From NCBI GenBank assembly GCA_017507045.1, contig JAFWBP010000017.1, positions 83,709-147,708 on the forward strand: a DNA stretch of 64,000 nt, given 5' to 3'. Source of the DNA: Clostridia bacterium. GTDB lineage: Bacteria > Bacillota > Clostridia > Christensenellales > Borkfalkiaceae. Shown here piece by piece: positions 26,910 to 36,564 of the stretch; the first letter of the stretch is position 1, and each line of letters opens with the position of its first letter. Both the position numbers and the translations under genes were made by a program. The notes under the pieces were generated by a model. The model saw only the letters and a program-made list of their open reading frames with translations, was not told the origin of the DNA and made no database searches.

Positions 26910-28265
26910 ATGTTTACCAGCAGTCAAGTTTTAGAAACCATCGAAATGGTGGAAAAAGAACATCTCGATATCCGCACCGTCACGATGGGGATCTCTCTTC
27001 TTCCGTGCATTCGTGAAACCGCCGAAAAGACGGCAAGCGCCGTATACGACCGCGTGATGCGCAAGGCGGAAAAGCTCGTTCCCACGACGGAAGCGCTTTC
27101 AAAGGAATACGGAATTCCCATCGTCAATAAGCGCGTATCCGTCACGCCCGTTTCCATCGTCACCGCACCCTTTGCGGAGGAAAGCGCCCTTATCGGCTTC
27201 GCGCTCGATAGGGCGGCGGCAGAGCTCGGCATTGATTTCCTCGGCGGATATTCCGCCCTCGTTCACAAGGCTACGGCAGATTACGAGGAGAAATTTCTCC
27301 GCACGATCCCCGAAGTGCTTGCAAAAACGAAGCGGCTCTGTTCCTCCGTGAACGTCGGTTCTACGCGCTCGGGCATCAACATTGATGCGGTGCGCCTCAT
27401 GGGCGAGCTCGTGAAGGAAACCGCAGAGCTTACCAAAGAACAGGATGGGTTGGGCTGTGCAAAGCTCGTCGTATTCTGCAACGCCGTGGAGGACAACCCC
27501 TTCATGGCAGGCGCCTTCCACGGCGTAGGAGAGGCAGATACCGTGATCAACGTGGGCGTTTCGGGGCCGGGCGTCGTTCAGCACGCCTTGAAGTTCGTGC
27601 CCGAAGCCGATCTCACGCAGGCGGCGGAGGTCATCAAAAAAACGGCGTTCAAGATCACGAGAGCGGGCCAGCTCATCGCCACGAAGGCATCTCACCTGCT
27701 CGGCGCCCGTTTCGGGATCGTGGATCTATCCCTCGCTCCCACGCCGGCGCGCGGAGATTCCGTTGCCCATATTCTCGAAGAGTTGGGGCTGGAAGTGGTG
27801 GGCTGCCACGGCACAACGGCGGCACTCGCCATGCTCAACGATGCGGTGAAGAAGGGCGGCGTTATGGCTTCCTCGCGCGTGGGCGGCTTATCGGGCGCGT
27901 TTATTCCCGTTTCCGAGGATATCGGCATGATCGAATCTGCCGAAAAGGGCTGTATCACCCTCGATAAGCTCGAGGCAATGACGTGCGTCTGTTCCGTTGG
28001 GCTGGATATGATCGCCATCCCCGGCGATACGCCCGCTTCCACGATTTCCGCCATCATTGCAGATGAGGCGGCGATCGGCATGATCAATAATAAAACGACG
28101 GCGGTGCGCGTGATTCCTGCACCCGGAAAGCGCGTGGGCGATCTCGTGGAATTCGGCGGCCTGCTCGGAAGAGCGCCCGTTATGCCCGTGCACGGCGGCG
28201 ATTCAAGCAAATTCATCCGCCGCGGCGGCCTCATTCCCGCACCCATTCACAGCTTTAAGAATTAA
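26910..28265 (+). CDS. UPF0210/PFL family protein (DUF711, COG2848)
   Basis: The 451-residue protein opens with the family signature [20 protein letters not shown] and has long Gly/Ala-rich stretches ([44 protein letters not shown]). It resembles glycyl-radical-enzyme-like folds in structure, but no activity is established. The pairing with an ACT protein suggests ligand-controlled function. The ATG has no good Shine-Dalgarno within 15 bases; the nearest AGGAG is about 48 bases away with a hairpin between. Confidence 0.92.
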   Translation: MFTSSQVLETIEMVEKEHLDIRTVTMGISLLPCIRETAEKTASAVYDRVMRKAEKLVPTTEALSKEYGIPIVNKRVSVTPVSIVTAPFAEESALIGFALDRAAAELGIDFLGGYSALVHKATADYEEKFLRTIPEVLAKTKRLCSSVNVGSTRSGINIDAVRLMGELVKETAELTKEQDGLGCAKLVVFCNAVEDNPFMAGAFHGVGEADTVINVGVSGPGVVQHALKFVPEADLTQAAEVIKKTAFKITRAGQLIATKASHLLGARFGIVDLSLAPTPARGDSVAHILEELGLEVVGCHGTTAALAMLNDAVKKGGVMASSRVGGLSGAFIPVSEDIGMIESAEKGCITLDKLEAMTCVCSVGLDMIAIPGDTPASTISAIIADEAAIGMINNKTTAVRVIPAPGKRVGDLVEFGGLLGRAPVMPVHGGDSSKFIRRGGLIPAPIHSFKN

Positions 28266-28340
28266 ATTCAATCTGCGCTCTGCGTGCCGGAAAGTGAAGC
28301 GCACGCACGCCGATCAGAACGTAAGGAGAATATAAGATCA

Positions 28341-30110
28341 ATGGAAAGAAAAGAAGTTCCCGAACTTTACAAATGGAGAGTTACCGATGTCTTTGCAAGC
28401 GATGAAGCTTGGGAGAAGGCGTTTGCAGAGCTTGAAAATATACTTGATTTCGCAAAATATCGCGGAACGCTCAACTGCGCGGAGAACGTGCTGGCATATT
28501 TCAAGGCGGAGGAAGCTTTCAGCCTCGCCGCCATGCGCGTATACCTCTATGCACACCTTCGCCACGATGAGGACGTGCGCGTAACGAAATATAATTCCTA
28601 TCTTGCAAAAGTGATCTCCCTTCTCACGAGGGCAAGTGCTGAAACGGCGTTTGCAACGCCCGAGCTCACCGCGCTTGATGAAGAAACGCTCAGTGCACTC
28701 TCTGCAGATGCGCGCCTCAAGGATTACGACTACGTGCTCGCACGCATCAAGGCGAGCAAGAAATATACGCTCTCCGAGCGCGAAGAGATCATTCTCGCGT
28801 AGGCGAGCGAACCCCTCGGCGTTGCCGGTGACGTATTTGAAATGCTCGATAATGCAGATCTCAATCTTCCCGAGATCGAATACGAGGGCAAAACGATTCA
28901 GCTTTCGCACGGGCTCTATTCCGTTATCATGAGCGGGCACGACCGCGCAAAGCGCGAAGAGGCGTTTAAGCTCTACTACTCCGCATTCCGCAAGATCTTA
29001 ACCACCCTTGCAACCACATATTATGGGAACGTTAAGGCAAATATGTTCTATAAGAGCGTTCGCGGCCACGAGAGCTGCTTAAATAAGGCGCTCTTTGAGG
29101 AGGACGTAGATGCAAGCGTTTACGCGCGGCTCGTAAAATCCGTGAGTGAGGCTACGCCCATCATGCACCGCTATATGGCACTCCGCAAACGCGTGCTCGG
29201 TTACGCCGATATGCATATGTACGATATTTATCCCTCGCTCGTTCCCAACGCAGAGCTCAAGCTCTCCTTCGAAGAGGCATTCGAGCTTTGCCTCAAGGGG
29301 CTGGAACCCCTCGGCGAAGAGTACCTTTCCCTCTTCAGAAAGGGGAGGGATGAGGGCTGGATTGATGTGTGCGAAACGGAAGGCAAGCGGAGCGGCGCTT
29401 ATTCCATCGGCATTTACGGCAACCATCCCTTCGTTCTGCTCAACTATCAAAAGACCACGCACGACGTGTTCACCATCGCGCACGAAATGGGGCACTCCCT
29501 GCATTCTTACTATTCCAACGGTGCACAGCCGTACGCAAAAGCAGATTATAAGATCTTCGTTGCCGAGGTTGCAAGCACCGTAAACGAGGTGCTTCTCCTC
29601 AAATACCTTTTAAAGACGACGGAGGATGCCAATCTCAAGAAGTACCTTTTGAACTACTTCATGGATATGATCCGCACCACGCTCTTCCGCCAAACGCAAT
29701 TTGCCGAATTCGAAGAGAAGGCGCATGCGCTTGCAGAGGGCGGCGAGCCGCTCAATAAGGATAACCTTTCAAGCCTTTACCTCGAGCTCAATAAGAAGTA
29801 CTACGGCGAGGCGGTTACGCACGATGAGGAGATCTCCTTTGAATGGGCACGTATTCCGCACTTCTACCGTTCTTTCTATGTATATAAGTATGCAACGGGC
29901 ATCACCTCCGCCATCTGCATTGCGAATCGCATCTTGCGAGAAGGGGAGAAGGCGGTTGAAGATTATAAGCGCTTCTTAAAGGGCGGTTGTTCCACAGATC
30001 CCGTATCTCTTTTAAAAATTGCCGGCGCCGACCTCACTGCTGAGGCGCCCTTCAAGGCGGCAATGGCGGAATTTGAGGAAGCTCTGAAGGAATTTGAAGC
30101 TTTATCATAA
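28341..30110 (+). pseudogene. pepF: Oligoendopeptidase F interrupted by an in-frame TAG
   Basis: PepF is a cytoplasmic zinc metallopeptidase (M3) that cuts short peptides. The frame from ATG 28341 reads as a complete enzyme of about 589 codons, the normal length, except for TAG at codon 154 (28800-28802). Upstream of it is YTLSEREEIILA, and downstream ASEPLGVAGDVFEMLDNADL continues in the same frame; relatives have Gln or similar there. The zinc motif HEMGHSLHSYY (about residue 383) and all later motifs are intact. A single CAG-to-TAG change would explain it. TAG is a true stop elsewhere (sigE, the AraC gene). Without readthrough only a 153-residue fragment, and perhaps a second product from ATG 28842, would form. 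Confidence 0.85.
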
Positions 30111-30140
30111 CTTGCAAACTTACCAAAGGACGGAACGATT

Positions 30141-31580
30141 ATGGCAAACAATCAGATGCCGCACAATCTTGATGCCGAGGCAGCGCTTTTAGGCTGCCTG
30201 GTCATTGATGCCGGCGTGCAATCGGAAATACTCGAAACTCTGCGCGAAGAGGATTTTTATCAGGAATCTCACCGCCTGATCTTAACTGCGATGAAGCGCA
30301 TCTTCGCTTCGCGCAAGACGGTGGATCTCGTAACGCTCAACGATCAGCTCACGCGAGACGGCACGATCGAGCGTGCAGGAGGGCTGCAAACAGTTACGGA
30401 AATCGCATCATCAATGCCTTCCTCCGCCAACTATCGGCAGTATCTCGAAATCGTAAAAAGGGATGCCGTTAACCGCTCTCTCATCCGCGCCTCCCGCGAT
30501 ATTATCGAAAATTCCATGAAGAGCCCGGAGGAACGCGAGGCGATCGGCTTTGCCGAAAAGCAGGTGTACGATATCTCCAAGCAGGAGGATGGCACCAACC
30601 TCGAAGGCCTTGGAGATGGAAACGTCGTTCGGCAGGTCATTGAAAAATTCGAGGAGATCGATCGCGATCCGCACGCCTTCCGCGGGCTTGCAACGGGCTT
30701 TACCAAGCTCGATGAGATCACGCACGGTTTGCAAAAAGGGAGCCTCGTAATCATCGCCGCCCGCCCCGGTATGGGAAAAACTTCGCTTGCCATGAATATC
30801 GTAGAGAACGCCTGCCTCAACAACGGAAAGGTTGCCGCCGTATTCTCTCTCGAAATGCCTCGCCTTGAAATCGTGCAGCGCCTGCTTTGCTCGCATGCAG
30901 AAGTAAGCATGGAGCGTGCGCTTTCGGCAAAGCTGGGCGGAAAGGATTGGAAGAACCTCGTTCGCGCTTCCGATAAGTTGAGAAACAGCAAGGTGTTTAT
31001 TGATGATTCCTCGGCGATCACGCCGGCTGAAATACTCTCCAAATGCAGGCGCCTCGCCTCCGCGGAGGGCGCACTCGATCTCGTGATGATCGATTATATT
31101 CAGCTCATGAACAGCGGCGAGAAGAGTGGTGGGGGAGAATTCAACCGCCAGCAGGAGATCGCCTCCATAACCCGCTTTTTAAAGATCATGGCAAAGGAGC
31201 TCAATGTTCCCGTGATCGCGCTCTCCCAGCTTCGCCGTATCCAAACGAAGGAGCCGCAGCTTTCCGATCTTCGCGAATCGGGCGCGATCGAGCAGGATGC
31301 GGATATCGTTATGTTCATCAACCGGCCCGATGTTACTGCTACGGCAGATGATTTTGCCAAGGGCAATATCGTGCGCGGTGCGGCCGATCTTGTGCTCGCC
31401 AAGCACAGAAACGGTGCTTTGGGGCGCATCCATTTGCGCTTTATCGGCGAAACCACGCGCTTTATTGATATGGAGGATCAAAATCGACCCGATGAGGAGC
31501 CCATCTATTCTCACGAACCGCCTGCCGATTTGCGGCCTGCACTTCCTCCTGAAGAGGACGATGGGATTCCCTTTGCATAA
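30141..31580 (+). CDS. dnaB: Replicative DNA helicase
   Basis: DnaB unwinds DNA at the fork. The 479-residue protein has the N-terminal primase-interacting domain (MPHNLDAEAALLGCLV, residues 6-21), a linker helix and the RecA-like domain. Walker A is ARPGMGKTSLAMNI (about residue 210), followed by VFSLEMP, Walker B LVMIDYIQLM (about residue 316) and the arginine-finger region SQLRRIQTKEPQLSDLRESG. The C-terminal tail is acidic. The stop is four bases before the Sua5 gene. Confidence 0.97.
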   Translation: MANNQMPHNLDAEAALLGCLVIDAGVQSEILETLREEDFYQESHRLILTAMKRIFASRKTVDLVTLNDQLTRDGTIERAGGLQTVTEIASSMPSSANYRQYLEIVKRDAVNRSLIRASRDIIENSMKSPEEREAIGFAEKQVYDISKQEDGTNLEGLGDGNVVRQVIEKFEEIDRDPHAFRGLATGFTKLDEITHGLQKGSLVIIAARPGMGKTSLAMNIVENACLNNGKVAAVFSLEMPRLEIVQRLLCSHAEVSMERALSAKLGGKDWKNLVRASDKLRNSKVFIDDSSAITPAEILSKCRRLASAEGALDLVMIDYIQLMNSGEKSGGGEFNRQQEIASITRFLKIMAKELNVPVIALSQLRRIQTKEPQLSDLRESGAIEQDADIVMFINRPDVTATADDFAKGNIVRGAADLVLAKHRNGALGRIHLRFIGETTRFIDMEDQNRPDEEPIYSHEPPADLRPALPPEEDDGIPFA

Positions 31581-31583
31581 AAT

Positions 31584-32225
31584 ATGAACACTTCTATCTT
31601 GCGTGTAAGCGGAGAAGTTCTTTCACGCGCCAAGGAGCTGATTGCGGCAGGCGAGGTTGTTGCCTTTCACACGGAAACGGTGTACGGATTGGGCGCAAAC
31701 GCCCTTTGCGATGAAGCCGTGTTGAAGATCTTTTCCGTGAAGGGGCGCCCTGCAGATAATCCGCTCATCGTACACGTTCATAAAAATTACGATATCACCT
31801 CTCTCATCGATTGCGAACCGCCGTATGCGAAATTGCTTCGCGAGGCGTTTCTGCCCGGTCCGCTCACGATGGTTTATCCTTCCACGAAAAAGGTGAGTAA
31901 ATACGTTTCCTGCGGATTGAACACGCTTGCGATCCGCGTTCCTTCCTCGCCCACAGCGCAGGCGTTTTTGGAGGCAACAGATCTTCCGATCGCCGCACCG
32001 AGCGCCAACCTCTCCAAGCACGTTTCTCCCGTTACCGCACGGCACGTTTACGATGATTTCAACGGTGTGATCCCGCTCATTCTCGATGGCGGCGCCTCTT
32101 CGGGCGGAATCGAGAGCACCGTGCTCGATTGCACGGGAGAGATCCCCGTGATCCTGAGAGAAGGGCTTATAACGAGAGAGCAGATCGCAGCCGTTGCAGG
32201 CGATTGCGGTGTTTACGCGATGTAA
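31584..32225 (+). CDS. Threonylcarbamoyl-AMP synthase (YrdC domain), truncated from a Sua5-type protein
   Basis: TsaC/Sua5 makes threonylcarbamoyl-AMP for t6A37 in tRNA. The 213-residue product holds a full YrdC domain: GEVVAFHTETVYGLGANA (about residue 23), KGRPADNPL (about residue 53), LPGPLTMVY and IAAPSANLS (about residue 139). TAA at 32223 ends it, but the frame continues open into a Sua5 linker and C-terminal domain up to 32570. YrdC alone is active in TsaC-type enzymes, so this fragment could still work. The next genes (ywlE, rpiB) match the B. subtilis ywlC-ywlE-rpiB order. Confidence 0.88.
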   Translation: MNTSILRVSGEVLSRAKELIAAGEVVAFHTETVYGLGANALCDEAVLKIFSVKGRPADNPLIVHVHKNYDITSLIDCEPPYAKLLREAFLPGPLTMVYPSTKKVSKYVSCGLNTLAIRVPSSPTAQAFLEATDLPIAAPSANLSKHVSPVTARHVYDDFNGVIPLILDGGASSGGIESTVLDCTGEIPVILREGLITREQIAAVAGDCGVYAM

Positions 32226-32570
32226 AAGGGGGAAAAGCCCAAAAGCCCGGGAATGGCGTATAAACACTATTCGCCCCGATGCAAAGCGGTGTATTGCAAA
32301 TCGCTCGCGGAGGCAATTTCTCTCTACGGAGAGGAAGAAGCCGTGGGCGGAAAGCCGTGCATCCTCTGCGAGAGTGGGGCGGCAAGTGCGCTCACCGCGT
32401 ATAAAACGCTCGATCTCGGCGGCACGGGCGAAGAGATGGCACGGCGGCTCTACGCGCTCCTTCGAGAGGGGGAAAAGGGTGCAACTCTGCTCATTGCCGT
32501 GGAACCTACGGTAAGCGGCGGCGTTATGGCAGGCGTTCTCAATCGCTTAACGCGAGCATTCGGAGGATAA
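32226..32570 (+). pseudogene. Detached C-terminal Sua5 domain, in frame after a stop codon
   Basis: Directly after TAA the same frame reads KGEKPKSPGMAYKHYSP, the conserved linker (K-x-P-G-M-x-Y/K-H-Y-x-P) between YrdC and Sua5 domains. A Sua5 domain follows, ending TVSGGVMAGVLNRLTRAFGG. It is not frameshifted or eroded. A CAA-to-TAA change would account for the break. An internal ATG at 32253 (MAYKHYSP) could in principle start a separate 105-residue protein, but no good Shine-Dalgarno precedes it. Confidence 0.75.
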
Positions 32571-32571
32571 C

Positions 32572-33036
32572 ATGAAGCACAGAAAAATTTTATTCGTGTG
32601 CACGGGCAATACCTGCCGTTCTCCCATGGCAGAGGCGGCACTCAAAGCTGAATTGAAAAGGCGCAAAATCAGTTGGTACCGCGTGCAATCTGCAGGGCTT
32701 TCCGCATCGGAAGGGCATACCATGTCTGCAAATAGTGCGCAGGCACTAAGAGAAGCGAAGATTCCTTACAGCGAAAAATTTACTGCTTGCCAGCTCACGA
32801 AGGAGATGATTGAAGAGGCGCACGCCGTGGTTTGCATGACGGGTGCACAGCAGCGTGCCCTTGAAACGTTTCCGAACGTAACGAGTTTTCCCGCACTCTG
32901 CCAAAAGGAGATTCCCGATCCCTACGGGCAGGGGATCGATGTGTATCGCGTAACGCTTCGTGCCATTCGCGAATGTTTACCAAGGATTATTCAAATCTGC
33001 TGCCCGAAAGTGGAAAAGGAAGGAGAAAAAATATGA
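32572..33036 (+). CDS. Low-molecular-weight protein phosphatase, YwlE-like
   Basis: The 154-residue protein has the P-loop VCTGNTCRSPMAEAAL (about residues 9-24) and the general acid loop IPDPYGQG (about residue 115). The threonine in C-T-G-N-T-C-R is the residue associated with phospho-arginine preference in YwlE, so a protein-arginine phosphatase role is plausible. Whether this strain has the McsB kinase cannot be seen. The gene follows the Sua5 frame by one base and overlaps rpiB by ATGA. Confidence 0.88.
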   Translation: MKHRKILFVCTGNTCRSPMAEAALKAELKRRKISWYRVQSAGLSASEGHTMSANSAQALREAKIPYSEKFTACQLTKEMIEEAHAVVCMTGAQQRALETFPNVTSFPALCQKEIPDPYGQGIDVYRVTLRAIRECLPRIIQICCPKVEKEGEKI

Positions 33037-33476
33037 AAATTGCAATCGCGTGCGATCACGGCGGTCTATCGCTCAAAAATCAAATTAAAAGCTACCTTGT
33101 AGAGCGTGGGGAAGAGATTTTCGATTTCGGCACTACGACGGCGGATTCCTGCGATTATCCGGATTTTGGAATTGCCGCGGCTGAGGCCGTTGCCGGTGGA
33201 GAGTGCGAATGCGGTATCGTCGTTTGCACAACGGGCATCGGTATCTCCATCGCTTCCAACAAAGTGCGCGGCATTCGCTGTGCGCTCTGCGGCGATCCTC
33301 TTTCTGCAAAGCTCACGCGCCAGCACAACAACGCAAACATGCTCGCGCTTGGCAGCATCATCGTTGGCCCGGCGCTCGCACTTGAGATCGTGAAGGTGTT
33401 CCTTGAAACGGAATTTTCGGGCGCGGAACGCCATCAAAGGCGAATTGATAAGATCGCCGCCGCAGAAAGGAAATAA
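33033..33476 (+). CDS. rpiB: Ribose 5-phosphate isomerase B
   Basis: RpiB interconverts ribose 5-phosphate and ribulose 5-phosphate. The 147-residue product has IACDHGG (residues 4-10), YPDFG, the active-site cysteine in VVCTTGIGISIASNK (about residue 66; most relatives have C-G-T-G) and the catalytic-histidine segment TRQHNNANMLALG (about residue 97). If the sugar-acid operon at 50355-62321 makes ribulose 5-phosphate through Gnd, this enzyme would take up its product. The ATG lies within the ywlE stop and follows AAGGAGAA. Confidence 0.95.
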   Translation: MKIAIACDHGGLSLKNQIKSYLVERGEEIFDFGTTTADSCDYPDFGIAAAEAVAGGECECGIVVCTTGIGISIASNKVRGIRCALCGDPLSAKLTRQHNNANMLALGSIIVGPALALEIVKVFLETEFSGAERHQRRIDKIAAAERK

Positions 33477-33499
33477 ACCCTCATCGCTTTGGAGATTGC

Positions 33500-35020
33500 A
33501 TGAAAACGGCGCTTAGAGAAAAGATCAAGGAATCGCTCACCTCCATTCTTCCGATTGCTCTCATCATTTTAATACTTGCGCTTACCCTTACGCCACTCGA
33601 TACGGGCACCTTCGTGCTCTTTTTGGTTGGTGTTTTTTTGCTTATCTTCGGAATGGGGCTTTTTACGCAGGGCGCCGATCAATCGCTCCTCGTTATCGGC
33701 GAAAAGATCGGAACAAAGATCACGGAATCGGGAAAAATATGGTTGGTTGCGCTCGTTTCCCTCATTATCGGTATCATCGTAACGGTAGCAGAGCCCGATC
33801 TGCAGATCCTTGCAAGGCAGGTTCCTGCCATTGAAAACTATCTGCTCATTATCACCGTTGCCGTTGGCGTGGGAATTTTTCTCACGGTTGCCATGCTTCG
33901 CATCGTGTTGCACGTGCGCCTTTCCGTTCTGCTTATTGCGTTCTACGTGATCGCCTTTCTTCTCAGCATCTTTGTGCCACCTTCCTTTCGGGCGGTCTCC
34001 TTCGATTCGGGCGGCGTGACGACGGGGCCCATGACCGTTCCCTTCATTCTATCGCTCGGCGTTGGCGTTGCTTCCCTTCGCGCGGGAAAGGAAGGGCACG
34101 ATGATTCTTTCGGCCTCGTTTCTCTCGCAAGCGTTGGGCCGATCATCGCCGTGCTTGCGCTTGGCATTATATTTCGCATCAACGATCTCGATTATCCTTA
34201 CGAATCGCTTCCCGCCGTAGAAAACACGCGCGGCGTGCTCTTTGCTTACGGCGAGGGGCTCGTTGAGTATCTTCGGGAGGTTTCCATTGCAATAGCGCCC
34301 ATTTTTGCCTTTTTCCTTCTCTTTCAGTTGATCTCGCACTCCTTCCACAGGCGCCAGATCGTGCGAATTCTCATGGGCTTCGTTTATACCTTTTTGGGGC
34401 TTGCACTTTTTCTTACGGGAGCGAACGTGGGATTCATGCCCGTTGGCAGAAAGATCGGCGAGGCGCTTGCATCCGTACTTGGCGGCTGGCTGCTCATTCC
34501 CATAGGAATGCTGATCGGGTACTTCATCGTTGCGGCAGAGCCTGCCGTTCACGTGCTCAATAAGCAGGTAGAGCGCATGTCTGCAGGGGCAATTACCCAA
34601 AGATCGATGAAGGGTGGGCTGTGCGCAGGTGTTTCCGTTTCGATCGGCCTTGCTATGCTGCGCATTCTCACGGGAATCGATCTTCTCTGGATCTTAATCC
34701 CCGGCTACTTCTTGGCGCTGCTTTTAACCTTCTTTTCGCCCCCCGTATTTACGGGTATTGCATTCGATTCGGGCGGCGTTGCGAGCGGTGCTATGGTATC
34801 CGCTTTCGTGCTTCCGCTTGCGATCGGCGCTTGCTACGCTTTGGGTGGAGGGGATACTTCACTCATCATGACGGATGCATTCGGCTGCGTGGCGTTCGTG
34901 GCGCTCACACCGCTCATTACCATACAGATCCTCGGCATCTTTTATAAGCGCAAAACGGGAAGGATCAAGCGCAAATTCCTTGCCGTAGAAGAGAAAATTC
35001 TTACGTACGAGGTGGATTGA
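33500..35020 (+). CDS. DUF1538 membrane protein, two-repeat putative transporter
   Basis: The 506-residue protein has about 12 hydrophobic segments and an internal duplication. Both halves carry A-E-P-x-x-x-x-L-x-x-Q-V (about residues 98 and 347) and F-D-S-G-G-V-x-x-G-x-M (about residues 167 and 422) in the same order, roughly 250 residues apart. The Ser-Gly-Gly motifs inside membrane regions suggest ion or substrate sites, but no substrate is known. The adjacent gene encodes a PII-like protein, as commonly found with this family, which argues for regulated transport. The start is ATG with GGAGATTGC upstream. Confidence 0.85.
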   Translation: MKTALREKIKESLTSILPIALIILILALTLTPLDTGTFVLFLVGVFLLIFGMGLFTQGADQSLLVIGEKIGTKITESGKIWLVALVSLIIGIIVTVAEPDLQILARQVPAIENYLLIITVAVGVGIFLTVAMLRIVLHVRLSVLLIAFYVIAFLLSIFVPPSFRAVSFDSGGVTTGPMTVPFILSLGVGVASLRAGKEGHDDSFGLVSLASVGPIIAVLALGIIFRINDLDYPYESLPAVENTRGVLFAYGEGLVEYLREVSIAIAPIFAFFLLFQLISHSFHRRQIVRILMGFVYTFLGLALFLTGANVGFMPVGRKIGEALASVLGGWLLIPIGMLIGYFIVAAEPAVHVLNKQVERMSAGAITQRSMKGGLCAGVSVSIGLAMLRILTGIDLLWILIPGYFLALLLTFFSPPVFTGIAFDSGGVASGAMVSAFVLPLAIGACYALGGGDTSLIMTDAFGCVAFVALTPLITIQILGIFYKRKTGRIKRKFLAVEEKILTYEVD

Positions 35021-35829
35021 TGGCAATTTGGCGAAAAATCAACCCGAAGGCTGAGGCGCCTGCCTCGCTTGGAGCGGAAAAGTATCCGGCGACAAAGGGC
35101 AACACTGCTATTACCAACCGCGCAAAGTTGCTCGTGAGCATCGTCAACCGAAACGATGAAACGCGCCTCAAGGAAATCCTCGATGAATGCTCCATTTCAC
35201 TTACCTATCAATTTGAGGGAAGGGGAACGGCGCAATCCACACTCCTCGATTATCTCGGCATCGGCGAAACGGAGAAGCGCATTCTCATTTCGCTCTTCCC
35301 TGAAAGCGATGAGGAAATCGTGATTCGGCACATCAGGGAAAAAATGTCTCTCTTTTTGGTTGGCAGAGGTATCTCCTTCACAATTCCGCTCACGGGTATC
35401 TCTCAGATCATTGCAAACGGTATCGTAAGCGCGGCAACGAATAAAACGACGGACGGAAAACTGATCATGAAAGGAAATGAAAGAAAATATAATTTAATTG
35501 TGGTTTCCGTCTTTGCGGAATACGTTGATGCAGCCCTGCAGGCCGCTCGCAAGGCGGGTGCAACGGGCGGAACAATTGTGCGCGCGCGCTCCGTGAATAA
35601 CGAAAAGGCGGAGCAGTTCATCGGAATTTCTCTCATGCGGGAACAGGAAATTCTGCTCGTTCTTGCGAGTAAGGAGCGAACGCTTTCCATCATGAACGCG
35701 CTCTCCGAATCGGTAGGTGCGCAAACGGAAGCGGGCGGCGTGATCTTTTCTCTGCCCGTCGATCGAACGGCGGGAATCTCTGCGGCGGAAGAAGAGGCAT
35801 TCTCCGCGGGGGAGAATAAGGCGGAGTAA
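35020..35829 (+). CDS. Tandem PII-like signalling protein
   Basis: The 269-residue protein contains two PII-like ferredoxin folds: one at about residues 28-130 (KLLVSIVNRNDETRLKEIL, then EKRILISLFPES) and one at about residues 150-255 (KYNLIVVSVFAEYVDAALQAARKAGATGGTIVRAR), the second closer to classical PII in its A-G-A-x-G-G-T turn. PII proteins usually bind adenylates or similar ligands and gate transporters. The start shares the TGATG junction with the DUF1538 gene, so the two are translationally coupled and probably form one system. A TTG one codon earlier is possible. Confidence 0.82.
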   Translation: MAIWRKINPKAEAPASLGAEKYPATKGNTAITNRAKLLVSIVNRNDETRLKEILDECSISLTYQFEGRGTAQSTLLDYLGIGETEKRILISLFPESDEEIVIRHIREKMSLFLVGRGISFTIPLTGISQIIANGIVSAATNKTTDGKLIMKGNERKYNLIVVSVFAEYVDAALQAARKAGATGGTIVRARSVNNEKAEQFIGISLMREQEILLVLASKERTLSIMNALSESVGAQTEAGGVIFSLPVDRTAGISAAEEEAFSAGENKAE

Positions 35830-35833
35830 CTCT

Positions 35834-36517
35834 ATGAAACACATGATCCTCATCGGAGGCGGAGAGCTGAAAAATCGCGAAACGCTGGCAATTGATGAAT
35901 ACATTGCCAACGAGGCAAAAAGGCGTGCGGGCGCGCGGCGTGCGTGCGGCCTCTTTATTCCCACCGCAAGCCACGATTGTATGCCGTACTATAACACCTT
36001 CCATAAGGTGTACACCGGGCTTTTCGATATCAAAACGGATGTTGCGCTTACCATTGGGCGCGAGTACGATCGCGAGAAGATGAAGGCAAAGTTCGAAAAA
36101 GCGGATTTTCTCTACGTTGGTGGCGGAAACACCGTGTTTATGCTGGAGCATTGGAAAGAAAGTGGGCTTCTGCGCTACATTGAAGAGGCGTACGAGCGCG
36201 GCGTGCTCATCTGCGGTTTATCTGCCGGAGCGATCTGCTGGTTTGAGGAGATGTATTCCGATTCCGTGGTGGAAGGGGAGTACGCCACGCATCCCGGCCT
36301 CGGTTGGATGGAAGGGAAAATTTCTCCGCATTACAACGAAAGAATGCTTGACTTTGATGAAATCGTGTTGTATAATAGGTCTTGCGCTTGGGGCTTAGAG
36401 AACAATGCCGCGTTGGAAATCATCGAGGGGAAACCCGTTCGGAGTATTTCAGCAGGCGGCAAGGTTTGGAAGCTCGATGGTTCAAACGGCGCAACTGTAA
36501 AAAAGACGGAGTTTTAA
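35834..36517 (+). CDS. Peptidase E-like protein (family S51)
   Basis: The 227-residue protein fits the S51 peptidase/cyanophycinase-like fold: ILIGGGELKN (residues 5-14), LYVGGGNTVFML (about residue 93), the nucleophile elbow CGLSAGAICWF (about residue 132) and a late His/Glu region (SPHYNERM). Aspartyl dipeptidase is the best known activity in this family, but other S51-like proteins differ. It starts four bases after the PII gene stop and is probably in the same transcript. Confidence 0.82.
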   Translation: MKHMILIGGGELKNRETLAIDEYIANEAKRRAGARRACGLFIPTASHDCMPYYNTFHKVYTGLFDIKTDVALTIGREYDREKMKAKFEKADFLYVGGGNTVFMLEHWKESGLLRYIEEAYERGVLICGLSAGAICWFEEMYSDSVVEGEYATHPGLGWMEGKISPHYNERMLDFDEIVLYNRSCAWGLENNAALEIIEGKPVRSISAGGKVWKLDGSNGATVKKTEF

Positions 36518-36564
36518 GGAACTTTCCAAGCGTTGCTTCAGGGTTCCTGAAAGAAGCTCAATAA

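Noticed and set aside
28284..32570. Reassignment of TAG and TAA to glutamine
   Set aside because: Two glutamine-like positions carry stops, but sigE and the AraC gene end in TAG and most genes end in TAA at the expected family lengths, so a changed code is not supported.
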